Source: Dactylorhiza incarnata (lineage: Eukaryota; Streptophyta; Magnoliopsida; Asparagales; Orchidaceae). From it: a DNA stretch of 64,000 bases. Every line of letters starts with the position of its first letter. Positions within the stretch are counted from its first letter, which is position 1. A program made the position numbers and the translations under genes. This document shows, one piece after another, positions 46,448-58,026 of this stretch. The stretch covers positions 5,467,001 to 5,531,000 of the forward strand of contig JAWHQI010000165.1 in the NCBI GenBank assembly GCA_033032865.1, in the 5' to 3' direction. Under the pieces are notes generated by a model that was not told where the DNA came from, searched no databases, and was given only the letters and a program-made list of their open reading frames with translations.

Positions 46448-47596
46448 TGTTGGATCGGTAGGCGCCCTTAGAGGGGGGGGTGAATAAGGGTTTTAAAAAG
46501 TTTAGTGATATTTTGAAAAGCTTTGTAATAATGCAAGACAAAGATAATAAGAAGTCAAGTAAAACAATTGAAATGAAGGTGAAACGAGCTTTATTAATAT
46601 CAAATATGGTTTTACAAAAGTTGACTTCTATAATGCTAGAAATCTTTGGCGATGAATAGTAAACTCTTTTTGTTTTCTATCCCGACTCGCATCCCCACGA
46701 ACCGGTGGCCCTAGCCTATCCTCCCCGGATTCGGCCTCAAGCCGCTCTAGCCAACCTCTCCCCGGATGTGGCCTCGAGCACCCCCTACACCTAGCCTAGA
46801 TCTAGTCACCAACACGAGGCGAGTTTCCCCCTAAGTCCTACCCAGACCTAGTCGCCAACACGAGGCGATTTCACTAACCGTTTTACAAGAAGAATATGAA
46901 ATGAAAATAAATAAAAACTCCCTCTTGATGAACTTCTGAAGTTGGAGACGAAGATCCGCTATAGAGCAAGCATTGTAGAAGCGGACTTCGTTTGGATCCG
47001 GCGTGATGAGATTCTCCTTCAGAAGTTTGCAGAACTTTGGTAGGACATCAACTTTCGGCCAAGATAGCTTCTGGAATTCTAGCACTCTATCTCTCTGTCT
47101 AATCTCTATAATCTCTGTCTGAAACGAGAGGAGAGACGTCCTTTTTATAGCCTCAGCGCTAGCGCCTGCGCTAGCAGTACCGCCGGCACTATATCGTATT
47201 AGGACACATTCTGCGCGGCAGAATATTCAATCGGAGGAAACAATTCTCCCTTGCCAACTGTGCTCCTCGCTACCGCCTGCGCTATCGGATACCGCCTGGC
47301 GCTATCTCCTTCTATAAGTTCTCCCGGCAATTGCAGTTTGAGCCAATATTTCGTCGAACAGGAATTCGTCGAACGACGCTAACAGTTCGTCGAACGGAAT
47401 CTAGCGCCTGCGCTAGTACTACCGTCAGCGCTAGTATAGGTTTTGGATTTCTTGGCTCAACTTTGGGGGCAACTTTCTTATATAATCCTTGAGTCATGTG
47501 GACTTAGTTATCCTGCACACTTAAACACACAAGATCAAATACACATAGGATTTGTTATTCACAAACCTAGGAGATGCAAAAAACCATGTTCCAACA
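46448..47596 (-). repeat. E6 5' LTR
   Basis: 1,149 bp, same ends as the 3' copy. TATA box on the minus strand at 47141-47149 with CTAGCGC/GCGCTAG words upstream (47157-47435). Poly-G/C run of 8 against 10 in the partner. Differences from the partner are mostly transitions, with a divergent patch around 47165-47205. Confidence 0.96.
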
Positions 47597-47601
47597 CAAG
47601 G

Positions 47602-48447
47602 TCATCAAGGACCTTGAGGAGAAGCTTCTCAAAGAGAAGATCTTAGTGGCTCAAAACCCATCATTGACACCTTCTCCTCCCAAACTAATAGTAGAGGACT
47701 AGATTTCAATAATGTGGCAGTGGGTGATGGGAATGGAGGAAAGGGCAAGGCCAAGGCTAAGCCTCATACCACTTTTCAAAAGGTGTTGCTTCCCTCCAAC
47801 GGGTATGACCATGACATCGTGTATGGTCATTGGAAGAATGGAAGTTCCTATAGGAAGGAAAATACTTCTTACTATAGTAGAAGAAAGGGTATGGGGATGA
47901 GTGCTTTGAAAGATCCCCATGAAGAAATTCAAATGGCCCATTCTAAACCATTTGTTTTTAGTACTTCAGCCCCTTCATTCAAGAATAAGGAAGCAGGCTC
48001 TTCCAAATCCCTCCTAGCAAAACACTTGGTTGCTGTCAAGCCTATAGTCAAGTCTAACAACTCAGTATCTGAGGCCATGAAATCTTTATTAGCTACCAAG
48101 CCAAAGCAAGCTGGTGACATTCAGACTAAGACTGTAAAGACTGACCATAGACAGTCATTTAGCCAGATTATTGCTGACAGGAATAGGAAGAATGATGTTG
48201 TCTTCTCCCGTGAGCATAAGCATGCAGATGCTCCTTCCACCTCCCAGAATGTTTAGAAGAGAAGGTACAACATTCATGAATGTTGGTGTTGTGGTAAGGT
48301 GGGAAACTTTGCCATAGATTGTTGGCACAATCCCAATGTGCCTAATGCAAAGAGGAGCTTTCCTGCAAAGGCTGCAGCAGGTGTGAGTAAGTCTGGTTAT
48401 GCTAACAAAGGCCTAGGATCCAAAATCAATTGGGCGTCTAAGGGAAA
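47602..48447 (+). pseudogene. E5 gag, second part with second zinc knuckle
   Basis: Continues the sentence cut by E6: KNK then VIKDLEEKLLKEKILVAQNP, a coiled coil, stop at 47701. The next frame, 47714-48256 (MAVGDGNGGKGKAKAK, VYGHWKNGSSYRK, SFSQIIADRNRKND), is basic and low complexity. A second knuckle lies at about 48278-48320: CWCCGKVGNFAIDC, with the histidine replaced by asparagine. Two knuckles per polyprotein are also seen in E6. Confidence 0.85.
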
Positions 48448-49926
48448 ATGAATTGCATTCTGCAGGATAGTTCAAGTACCAGCCTAAAGCAAAAATGGTA
48501 CTTGGACAGTGGGTATTCAAGGCATATGACAGGCACCAGAAGTCTTCTACAGGAGTACACTACTGTGAAGAATGGACCTAAAGTTATCTTTGGTGGGTCT
48601 GAAAAGGGAGTCACCAAAGGATATGGTATGATCTCCAATGGATTATTCTCAATCACAAGGGTAGCTTATGTTGAAGGGTTTCAACACAACCTTGTTAGCA
48701 TAAGTCAACTATGTGACTTGGACTATGACATTTATTTCCACAATGACATGTGCTTGATCAAAAAGTCAAATGACTTAGAAATTATTCTCTCAGTCACTAG
48801 GAGTGGGAATGTTTATTGCTTAGATTTTATTTGCAATAATTCTTTATCTACGGTGTGTCTTATGGCTAATGAAAGTGAGTCTCCTTGTGTTCAATGAAAC
48901 AAGAGATTTGCCCACATTAACTACAAGACAATGTATAGACTATTTTCTAAGAACCTTGTTAGGAATAGTCCAAATTTAAAATGTATTAAAAAGTGGTCCT
49001 TGTCATGCATGTCAAATGGGCAAGCAAACTAGGGCCACCTTTAAAAGCATTGGCGCCAAAGACACTGAAAGATGTCTTTATCTGTTGCATATAGACTTAT
49101 TTGGTCCTTTGCCAATTCAGAGCTTAGGTTGGAAGTTGTATACTTTAGTGATTGTTGATGATCACTCAGTTTTCTTCTTGAAGAATAAATCAGATACTTC
49201 TGAGGTCTTCATAAACCATGTTACAATAATCCAGAATGACTACAATGTACTGTGGTCAGAACTAGAACTGACAATGACACGAAATTTTGATCTGGGGCCA
49301 TGATAAAGTTTTGTCAAGAACTTGGTATCACCCAAGAGTTTTCCTACCCAAGGACTCTGCAGCAAAAAGGTGTGGCTAAGAGGAGGAATAGGACCATAAT
49401 AGAAGTTGGGAGAACATTGCTTAGTGACTCCTCACTCCCAAAATATTTCTGGGTTGAGGCAGTTAATACTGCTTGTTATGTTCTCAATATAGCTTCTATC
49501 AATAAGGCCCTTGGAATAACCCCCTATGAAATTCTGAAAGGCAGTCAACCAACTATTTCATATTTTAGAATATTTGGCTGCAAATGCTATATTTTGAATA
49601 ATGGAAAATCCCAACTAACAAAGTTTGCTTAAAAATGCAATGTTGGGGTTCTTGTTGGATATAGCTCACATTGCAGCGTCTATAGAGTATTCAACAAGAT
49701 AACTCATGTTGTAGAAGAGCCTATGCATGTTGTATTTGATGAGACCAACCTACTTTATAAGGGCTGGTCTAGTTCTCCTATTTTGATAGGTAATGAACCG
49801 AAGATACAAGATATGTCTATCCAAGATATACCCAGCACAAGCAAAATCTATTCAGATATTACTATTCCTGAAGATGAAGATCAGCAAGCTGCTGAAGAAC
49901 CTACTGCTCTAGAAGAAGAGTTGTAG
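48448..49926 (+). pseudogene. E5 protease and integrase
   Basis: The protease at 48448-48897 has catalytic DSG (WYLDSGYSRHMTG), then VIFGGSEKGVTKGYG and HNLVSISQLCDLDYD. Pre-integrase is in broken frames (48900-49010). Integrase core: D (LLHIDLFGPLPIQS), a damaged second region (about 49255, DNDTKF-like), then PRTLQQKGVAKRRNRT, where the third catalytic acidic residue is replaced by K-R text (49300-49632). C-terminal FRIFGCKCYILNNGKS and VYRVFNKITHVVEEP. An acidic linker (49723-49926) ends with a TAG. Inactive. Confidence 0.9.
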
Positions 49927-50792
49927 ATTGTGGACAGATTGTCTGCACCAAATTGGCATCTAAGGGATCATCCAAGGAACCAGATAATTGGAGATGAGAA
50001 CCAATGGATGATCACCAGAAGTAGGGCTCATAATGAAGCTCTATTCCTAAGCTTTCTGTCACAGATGGAGACCAAGAAGTTTGAAGAAGCAAATCTGGAT
50101 ATATTCTGGGTTCAATCCATGCAAGAAGAGCTTCTAAAATTCAAGAGGTGCAAGGTATGGAAATTGGTGCCAAAGCCTCAAGGACACAACATCATTGACA
50201 CCAAATGGATCTACAGAAACAAGCTTGATGAGAAAGACATCATAATCAAGAACAAGGCTAGACTTGTGGCCAAGGGATACAGGCAAGAAGAAGGTATTGA
50301 CTTTGATCAAACCTTTGCCCCAGTTGCAAGGTTAGAAGCAATAAAGCTATTTCTTGCCTATGATGCCCACACGGGGTTAAAAGTATACCAGATGGATGTC
50401 AAGTCAGCTTTTCTGAAGGGAAATCTAAAGGAAGAGGTATATGTGGAGCAGCCCTCAGGTTTTGTTCATCCAACATTTCCTCTGAGGTCTAATTACTTAG
50501 GAAAGCATTATATGGTCAAAAGCAAGCCCCTAGGGCTTGGTATGAGACATTGTCTAGCTTTCTCATCAAGAATAAGTTCTTGAGGGGAAAGATAGATAGT
50601 ATATTGTTTCTTAGAGAAACAAAGGGAAAATGTCTCCTAGTCCAAATTTATGTTGATGACATATTTTTTGGGTCTACTGATGACAACCTTTGCAAATGGT
50701 TTGCCAACCTTATGCAGGGGGAGTTTTAGATGAGCAGTATGGGAGAGCTCAAGTACTTTTTAGGCCTCCAAGTGAAATAGTCTGATGAGGGG
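49927..50792 (+). pseudogene. E5 reverse transcriptase, part before A2
   Basis: 49930-50490 is well preserved: [62 protein letters not shown] frameshift near 50490 moves the frame ([16 protein letters not shown]). The catalytic YVDD is intact at 50649-50660, followed by FFGSTDDNLCKWF, a TAG near 50728, MSSMGELKYFLGLQVK and another stop. A2 interrupts the connection region after 50792; the text resumes at 58032. Confidence 0.92.
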
Positions 50793-52303
50793 TGATGAGT
50801 CCTGATCATATACACATTTATGGACTCATTCGGGCCGTTATTTAGTCAATTCACCGCACTATAGCCTTGTTATAGCTTATATTTGATAATCCATGCTAGG
50901 TGCACTTCTAGGCCCACTTTGGTGTGATTTTATGCTTATTGTCTTTAGTAGTTTTCATACGCTGTTAAGTGCCACTTTCAGTGGCTAGATTTGTGGTTGT
51001 GCCTGGAATAGGAGTCGTGCGAGTGTTCTCGGTGCAATTCTGCACAGGAACACTGCGCACGATCGCCGGTTCTATTGCGCACGACCACTGGTCGTGCGCC
51101 ACTGATCGTGTGCACTTAACACCTTTTTCATGAGTTCTGTTTGGTGCAGTGCGCACGACCATCAATGTCAGTGCGCACGACCACCGGTCGTGCGCCACTG
51201 CCCGTGCGCACTTACCATTTAATTTCCGAGTTCTGTTTGCTGTAGTGCGCACGACCATCAACTCCAGTGCGCACGACCACCGGTCGTGCGCCACTGGTCG
51301 TGCGAACATTTTATTTTATAATTTCGTATCTTGCAGGTTCCACCCAGGCAGTGCGCACGATCGCAGAATTCCAGCGCGCACGACCACTGGTCGTGCTCCA
51401 ATGACCGTGCGCAGTGTTTAATTCAGCGCCTATATAAACGCCTGTTCCGATTTTAGGGTATTATCAAGCCGCCGGGAGCGGAGTTCCTATTCCGTACGCC
51501 GCCGACCACCACCTTGGTACGCCTCCACTTCATCTTCTACGCAAGGGGAAGCCTCCTCCATCCATTCCAAGACCTCCTCCATTGTCCGTGAGTGTTCTCC
51601 ATCGTCCGCAAGCCTCCAAGCAACCATTCTCTCATTCTGCCCGGTGAGAAGAAGAAGAAACCTGAAGTTGAAGACGACGGAGCTACGTAGGGAGATTGTG
51701 ACAGCTCTCTACGCCGGAAGCATAGTCCGCCCGAGCCCGGAGGTAGCCCGACAACCTACCATTCCGGCCGTGAACGGCCGCTAGTCTTCACTATCGGTTA
51801 TCCCTTTCTTCTCTCTTCCATTGTACTCGTTATGCTGTGTAAACTCGAATATTGTGATGTTGTTTGTTGAAATGAATGTTTCCTTGTTGTTCTTCATGGT
51901 TCGGTTGTGATTCACTCCATTTCCACTCACTCACTCGCACGCGCACGCAAGGTGTTTGTTCCGTGTTAGCAAGAGCTAACGACGGTTGTGAAGAGGTGTT
52001 TACGACCCTCACCCTTTCGCGCTAGAACACACTCCATCCGCCTCACGAAGCACGGCATCGCGGCCGTTGCATCCATCTCACCTTGCGGAGCGGTGCTTTC
52101 GACCCGCATCTCTTTTACTGTTGCTAAGATTAGGACAAACCAACCAAAAACCCCCTTTTTCATGTGTGTTTCGTTCGTGTAACAAGAGTCACGCTACGCG
52201 TCTCGTTCACCCAACCTGCATTCCTCAAGAGACCGACATTCGGGGAGGCCACTCTCCACATTTATTACTTGACAGCGACCGGTGCACTTGCCGACACGCA
52301 TCA
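50793..52303 (+). repeat. A2 5' LTR
   Basis: TGATGAGTCCTGATCATATA to ...GACACGCATCA. U3 holds four or five palindromes around GCGCACGACCACCGGTCGTG (51055-51415), ending about 15 bp before the TATA box (TATATAAA, 51431-51438). The leader is GC-richer, with AGAAGAAGAAG runs. Confidence 0.97.
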
Positions 52304-52309
52304 AGTTTT

Positions 52310-52327
52310 TGGCGCCGTTGCCGGGGA
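52310..52327 (+). promoter_or_regulatory. A2 primer-binding site (tRNA-Asp type)
   Basis: TGGCGCCGTTGCCGGGGA, six bases after the LTR. It is complementary to the 3' end of plant tRNA-Asp, the usual primer of Athila elements. Confidence 0.93.
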
Positions 52328-52406
52328 ATGCAGGCGTGTAACGTCCCGTGTTGTGACTGTCGTCATACGAGCAGTTGTTTTTGATTTTTCTTGTTTGTGA
52401 TAGTGC

Positions 52407-54743
52407 ATGCAGAGACAGGTCGCAGGTGAACTCGTACCCTTCGATCCTGAGATTGAACGGACCGCTCGCGCACGAAGGCGCGCTGCTGCCGCGGAAGCGG
52501 CCATGGGTGATCAGGTAGACCCAAATGATGTTGATCCGAGAATGCCCGGCGTGGGGGAACATCAGCCTGGGAATGAGCAGGAGGCAGATAGGCCTCGACC
52601 CCGCACGATGAGGGACTACACCACTCCAACTGCTGGGAGTGTGTATCCGGGGTTCGGGCCAAATATTATGAATAATCAGTTCGAGATTAAGCCAGCAATC
52701 TTGAACATCATCCGGAACAACGCTCAATTCTCCGGGCTGGCCAGCGAAGACCCGCATCTGCATCTGGCAGAATTTTCTGATATTTGCGGAACCTTCCGCT
52801 ACGCAGGGATTGCTGACGACACAGTCAAGCTCAGACTGTTTCCCTTCTCACTCCGCGAAAAAGCGAAGGTGTGGCTCCATTCCATTCCGCCCGGGACTGC
52901 TGCAACTTGGGATGCCCTCGCATCCAAATTCCTGGCTAAGTTCCATCCTGTGGACAAGGTCGTGAGCTTGCGGCGGGAGATCGCCACATTTCGTCAACTT
53001 GACCAAGAGACCCTTGCTGAAGCATGGGAGCGCCTCAACGATCTCCTTCGCCGTTGTCCTGGCCACGAGCTCCAACCTTGGAATGTGGTCGAAACGTTCT
53101 ACTTTGCGATCGAGCCTAACTACCGGGCAATGGTCGATGCTGCTGCTGGTGGTACTCTGATGAACCACACTCCTGAGGAGGCCCTTCGGATTCTGCGCGA
53201 TACCGCTTCCCACAGCACCTTCTGGACTGCCGGGAGAAACGCTCCAAGAAGCGGCCGAGGACTCTTCATGGTTGACTCTCTCCCGTCTCCATCCCCACCT
53301 GCTGCTATCATTACTTGTGAAGGATGTGGAGGCGGAGGCCACCACGCGTATGAATGTTCAGGGAACAACGTGGCAGGTGATTTCGCGCACCTAACTCTTA
53401 ATGAATCTGTTAATTATGTAGGAAATCAATCCAAGGGGGCGCCTTTTAATAACGCCTATAATCCGGGAGCGAGAAGTCACCCGAACTTCTCGTGGAACCC
53501 AAACACGCCTGGCCAACGATGGGCACCGGGGCAGCATCAAAACGATGCTTACGCCTCCGGGAGCCAACCGAGGCCACCACACTCGGATTATAACCAAGGT
53601 CCCCCAACCCAAAAAAAGAGTAATTTGGAGGAAATGATGGAGAAGTTCATGCAAGCGGCCAACTCTAATATGGTGAATCAAACTGCATCCTTGCGTAACT
53701 TGGAAACGCAGTTGGGCCAATTGGCCCAAGTGCTAACCGAGCGGTCGCAGGGGACCCTTCCTAGCAACACTGAAAAGAACCCAATAGATCAAGGGAAGAG
53801 TCTTGGCAATGTAGTTGAGACTGATCCAAGGGAGTTGGTGATTTCGTGTTCCATCAATAAGGTTGAAACAAAAGCTCTATGCGATTCCGGTTCCTCCCGC
53901 AACGTCATTGCACTGCAAGATGTTGCGAAATTACAACTTGAGATGAACACGGAGGAAAGGAAATCGCTTATTCTTGCTAATGGGACAATTATCCAATCTG
54001 AGGGGGAAGTGAGAAATGTGGAAGTAATAGTTGAGGGAACGACTGTGGTCGCGGACTTTCAGGTGTTGGGCCCCCAGGAAAATCAATCCATCCCTATCTT
54101 GGGCGTGCCGTTCTTGAAGGAGAGCGGCGCCACCCTTGACTTCGCTACGGGTTGTGTTCTCCTACCTAATAAGGCGCCGCAGCCCACTCTCCTCGAAGCT
54201 ACAGCCGACACATCCACCCCCCCCCCCCCCCCTCTCGTTATTTCTGATGAATTTCTAAGCTGTGCAGGAAAGAAACATGATCAAGAAACAAGTGAAGGAG
54301 GAAAGGAGGAGCTCCAGTCAGATGAGGAAGAAGAGGTTGACTTCCGGAAAGAGTTCGACTCCGAGAAGGAGGAAGACTGCAGTTCGGGAAACGTTGACTT
54401 GGATTTAGTTAGGGATGCTGATTATTTATCTTCTTGTGGTGAATCTTGTAATGAACTATCTAAGCGCTCCATCTCCTGGGCCGATCCGGTGGTCACCGCG
54501 ATACCGGAAGTGACGCCACCCACCGCTAAAGGGGAGAAATCTGAGAATTCTCAACGGTGGCAGTCTCCGACTGTCACCAAACTTAATCAGGAAAAACTTC
54601 TGCGCGACGCTCGTGCTGCCGCTCTCCGTGGCAAGAGGGCGGAGGTTAGGGGAGCATTGGATGATACCGGTGCTGGCCCTAAAGCCTTCACCTCCCGCCT
54701 ACGTGCTACGGGAGAAGCGCACTATAAGAGCGCTTTTAGCTGA
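52407..54743 (+). CDS. A2 Gag-protease polyprotein (778 aa), intact
   Basis: Particle protein with its own aspartic protease. Residues about 70-250 are the Retrotrans_gag domain (TMRDYTTPTAGSVYPGFG, HLHLAEFSDICGTFRYAGI, LASKFLAKFHPVDKVVSLRR, EAWERLNDLLRRCPGHEL). A CCHC knuckle is at 304-317 (CEGCGGGGHHAYEC). A Gln/Asn/Pro-rich linker and a helical segment (LRNLETQLGQLAQVLTER) follow. The retropepsin has catalytic DSG at 493 (ALCDSGSSRNVIALQ) and ILGVPFLKESGATLD. A six-proline run at about 605-611, encoded by 16 C, precedes an acidic stretch and a tail (RWQSPTVTKLNQEKLL, HYKSAFS) that is also present in A1. The stop is followed by non-coding DNA, not polymerase. The start at 52407 gives the MQ..GE start shared with A1. 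It is the only long intact frame in the window. Confidence 0.93.
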   Translation: MQRQVAGELVPFDPEIERTARARRRAAAAEAAMGDQVDPNDVDPRMPGVGEHQPGNEQEADRPRPRTMRDYTTPTAGSVYPGFGPNIMNNQFEIKPAILNIIRNNAQFSGLASEDPHLHLAEFSDICGTFRYAGIADDTVKLRLFPFSLREKAKVWLHSIPPGTAATWDALASKFLAKFHPVDKVVSLRREIATFRQLDQETLAEAWERLNDLLRRCPGHELQPWNVVETFYFAIEPNYRAMVDAAAGGTLMNHTPEEALRILRDTASHSTFWTAGRNAPRSGRGLFMVDSLPSPSPPAAIITCEGCGGGGHHAYECSGNNVAGDFAHLTLNESVNYVGNQSKGAPFNNAYNPGARSHPNFSWNPNTPGQRWAPGQHQNDAYASGSQPRPPHSDYNQGPPTQKKSNLEEMMEKFMQAANSNMVNQTASLRNLETQLGQLAQVLTERSQGTLPSNTEKNPIDQGKSLGNVVETDPRELVISCSINKVETKALCDSGSSRNVIALQDVAKLQLEMNTEERKSLILANGTIIQSEGEVRNVEVIVEGTTVVADFQVLGPQENQSIPILGVPFLKESGATLDFATGCVLLPNKAPQPTLLEATADTSTPPPPPLVISDEFLSCAGKKHDQETSEGGKEELQSDEEEEVDFRKEFDSEKEEDCSSGNVDLDLVRDADYLSSCGESCNELSKRSISWADPVVTAIPEVTPPTAKGEKSENSQRWQSPTVTKLNQEKLLRDARAAALRGKRAEVRGALDDTGAGPKAFTSRLRATGEAHYKSAFS

Positions 54744-56515
54744 TTTGTGTTTAGTTGATGTGGTGAACTGCTTCTGAACATTTCTTTTTAAGTTATGCAC
54801 TTTTTAGACAATGCTAATACAGGTATTTGGTCCAGCTTAAGGACGTTAAATAAAAGCGCTACTGGGAGACAGCCCAGATTTCCTGATTTTGTAGTTTTTT
54901 ATCTAACTTCTTTTAGCTTAGCTTTTGCATATTTGTTGTTTTGAGTTTGTGCTTGCAGGTTTTGTGTGTGATGGTGCGGGTACTGCGGACTATTCTTGAT
55001 CATAAATGCCGATCGTCTGGTATGCTCAATTATGAGCATTGGGTAACACTTCCTCCCCTCTTTTTGCTTCAAATTTCTAGATATATTGTTTAGCTTAAGT
55101 CTGGGGGAGCGTATGTTGTCACACACTGTGCACGAGTTGCACTGCATACTAGAAGGTTGTTTCTTATTTATCCTTATCGTTAAAATTGTTTTCATGCTTC
55201 ACACACCACTTCACCCACTTGAGTGCGTGCTTATCTTTTTGTCGTTGTTCCGTTTAAACTATTTTGGTCGGAATGTGAAATAGATTGTCAATGTAGGAAT
55301 TATTATTTGGAGTGCGATGTTGACTCATGTAGTGTTCTAGTCACTTCGCATGTTATGGCAGAATTTGAGTAGAACTAGATTTTCTTTATGCATCTAATTT
55401 ATGTTTAGTATTTCTGCGTAAATTTAGATTTAATATACTCAAGTGGTGAATTTGTATGGAATTGACGATAACCCGGTGTTGTGTGTGTGCGATTACTAGT
55501 CGTGTGTTGCTCGAGTCAGGAGGAAGGTTTACCTTTCTTGTGGGCTAAGAACTTGCCCCAAGCGACTCTCGAAGCATGGGTGAGAGCGACTCGTCGAGTT
55601 AAACATGATGTAGGCCACCCTTTGGCTAGTTTGAGCTTTGTTATTCCATGTCCATTTCGTTCACCGTTGCAAGCCAAATTTGTGCCTACCAATCCTTTGT
55701 TCAGCTCCTCTTCATCAACCAAAGCCTGAAGCCTATCCTACACCCGCAACCAAATTGTTTTAAACTACGCTCATAATTCTCAACTTGTGTGGTGTGTGGA
55801 ATATTTGTGTTATGAAGAGAAAATAAAGTCTATCTGCTGATTTTGAACCAACCGGAGGATATATAAAAGAAGTAAAAGATGTTAAAAGAAAAAAAAGAGT
55901 ATTTTGGAAAAAATCCTTCCGAGCTAAATAGAAAATCTGTTGGTATTTGTGAAGTAGGCCGTGTGCACACCTGGTTTTCATGATGAGTCTGGGGGGGTGT
56001 CACACAAGCATTGTTTGTTGGTCTTGAGTGGTGCTGCGTTCTTTAGCTCACTTGGGTTGCGTAGCCATCGTGTTTAACTTTGAATATCATACCGTAACCT
56101 AAGCCCCGTCTTAATCCTAAAAGCCCTACTGATTTGACTTGCGAGAGTGCTAGCGCCGTGGAGAGAGTGTGACCGGGCAAGCGTATGGTTCACGACGTTG
56201 ATGGATTTCAGCGGGGTTATTCCTAAGCCCCGATCTTTTGCAACACCCGCCTCAGTATCTTGTCACTTTCACACCGGGCATGATCGTCAAATTTTTCATA
56301 ATTCACCAACTGAGTATAACTAAATCTTTACTTACGCTTTAATACTCATGTAAATTAGTTAGCATAGTTAGAATCTCCTTCTGCTAGAATCTCTACTCGC
56401 ATGCGTATGTTACTTCGCACCGTACTCCCTTGTGTAATTCTCTATGTTAATTATCGTTTTCACACTCTGCCGGATTCGTTTGCTCGGGACGCGCAAACAG
56501 TTAAGTCTAGGGGTG
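54744..56515 (+). other. A2 3' non-coding region with repeated polypurine-like tracts
   Basis: No gene seen. Tract against the LTR: AAGTCTAGGGGTG (56503-56515). Two similar tracts lie further inside, TTAAGTCTGGGGGAGC near 55095-55110 and GATGAGTCTGGGGGGGTG near 55983-56000, both followed by GTCACACA-type text. Blocks near 55510-55640 and 56090-56290 are closely conserved with A1. Confidence 0.8.
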
Positions 56516-58026
56516 TGATGAGTCCTGATCATATACACATTTATGGACTCATCCGGGCCGTTATTTAGTCAATTCACCGCACTATAGCCTTGTTATAGCT
56601 TATATTTGATAATCCATGCTAGGTGCACTTCTAGGCCCACTTTGGTGTGATTTTATGCTTATTGTCTTTAGTAGTTTTCATACGCTGTTAAGTGCCACTT
56701 TCAGTGGCTAGATTTGTGGTTGTGCCTGGAATAGGAGTCGTGCGAGTGTTCCCGGTGCAATTCTCCACAGGAACACTGCGCACGATCGCCGGTTCTATTG
56801 CGCACGACCACTGGTCGTGCGCCACTGATCGTGTGCACTTAACACCTTTTTCATGAGTTCTGTTTGGTGCAGTGCGCACGACCATCAATGCCAGTGCGCA
56901 CGACCACCGGTCGTGCGCCGCTGCCCGTGCGCACTTACCATTTAATTTCCGAGTTCTGTTTGCTGTAGTGCGCACGACCATCAACTCCAGTGCGCACGAC
57001 CACCGGTCGTGCGCCACTGGTCGTGCGAACATTTTATTTTATAATTTCGTATCTTGCAGGTTCCACCCAGGCAGTGCGCACGATCGCAGAATTCCAGCGC
57101 GCATGACCACTGGTCGTGCGCCAATGACCGTGCGCAGTGTTTAATTCAGCGCCTATATAAACGCCTGTTCCGATTTTAGGGTATTATCAAGCCGCCGGGA
57201 GCGGAGTTCCTGTTCCGTACGCCGCCGACCACCACCTTGGGACGCCTCCACTTCATCTTCTACGTAAGGGGAAGCCTCCTCCATCCATTCCAAGACCTCC
57301 TCCATTGTCCGTGAGTGTTCTCCATCGTCCGCAAGCCTCCAAGCAACCATTCTCTCATTCCGCCCGGTGAGAAGAAGAAGAAACCTGAAGTTGAAGACGA
57401 CGGAGCTATGTAGGGAGATTGTGACAGCTCTCTACGCCGGAAGCATAGTCCGCCCGAGCCCGGAGGTAGCCCGACAACCTACCATTCCGGCCGTGAACGG
57501 CCGCTAGTCTTCACTATCGATTATCCCTTTCTTCTCTCTTCCATTGTACTCGTTATGTCGTGTAAACTCGAATATTGTGATGTTGTTTGTTGAAATGAAT
57601 GTTTCCTTGTTGTTCTTCATGGTTCGGTTGTGATTCACTCCATTTCCACTCACTCACTCGCACGCGCACGCAAGGTGTTTGTTCCGTGTTAGCAAGAGCT
57701 AACGACGGTTGTGAAGAGGTGTTTACGACCCTCACCCTTTCGCGCTAGAACACACTCCATCCGCCTCACGAAGCACGGCATCGCGGCCGTTGCATCCATC
57801 TCACCTTGCGAAGCGGTGCTTTCGACCCGCATCTCTTTTACTGTTACTAAGATTAGGACAAACCAACCAAAAACTCCCTTTTTCATGTGTGTTTCGTTCG
57901 TGTAACAAGAGTCACGCTACGCATCTCGTTCACCCAACCTGCATTCCTCAAGAGACCGACATTCGGGGAGGCCACTCTCCACATTTATTACTTGACAGCG
58001 ACCGGTGCACTTGCTGACACGCATCA
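56516..58026 (+). repeat. A2 3' LTR
   Basis: Same length (1,511 bp) and ends as the 5' LTR. Differences are scattered single bases, mostly C/T or G/A. TATA box at 57154-57161, palindromes at 56778-57140. Confidence 0.97.

Larger units (their letters stand above)
38068..47596 (-). mobile_element. E6: complete Sirevirus-type copia inserted in E5 gag
   Basis: LTRs at 38068-39215 and 46448-47596, with a perfect target duplication CAAGG at 38063-38067 and 47597-47601. Minus strand order: primer site, gag, second zinc knuckle, protease, integrase, reverse transcriptase, RNase H, about 2.2 kb non-coding with several polypurine tracts, LTR. The multiple polypurine tracts and Gag type match Sireviruses. 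Only a handful of stops interrupt the frames. LTRs differ by a few percent by eye. Same family group as the E8 LTR. Confidence 0.96.
50793..58026 (+). mobile_element. A2: young non-autonomous Athila-type element (gag-protease only)
   Basis: Two 1,511-bp LTRs (50793-52303 and 56516-58026) and a perfect 5-bp target duplication AGGGG (50788-50792 and 58027-58031). Interior: perfect tRNA-Asp-type primer site, one intact 778-codon gag-protease ORF, 1.77 kb without genes, polypurine tract. No reverse transcriptase, RNase H or integrase. I count about 20 differences between the LTRs by eye (about 1.3%), mostly transitions. It sits in E5 reverse transcriptase. It would need pol supplied by another Athila element. 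Confidence 0.97.

Noticed and set aside
51149..51421. Open frames with SAHDHRSCA-type repeats, also at 56872-57144 and on the minus strand
   Set aside because: They are translations of the palindromic DNA words in the A2 LTRs, upstream of the TATA box.
50793..58026. A2 as a complete autonomous Athila
   Set aside because: No reverse transcriptase, RNase H or integrase motif in any frame of 52304-56515.
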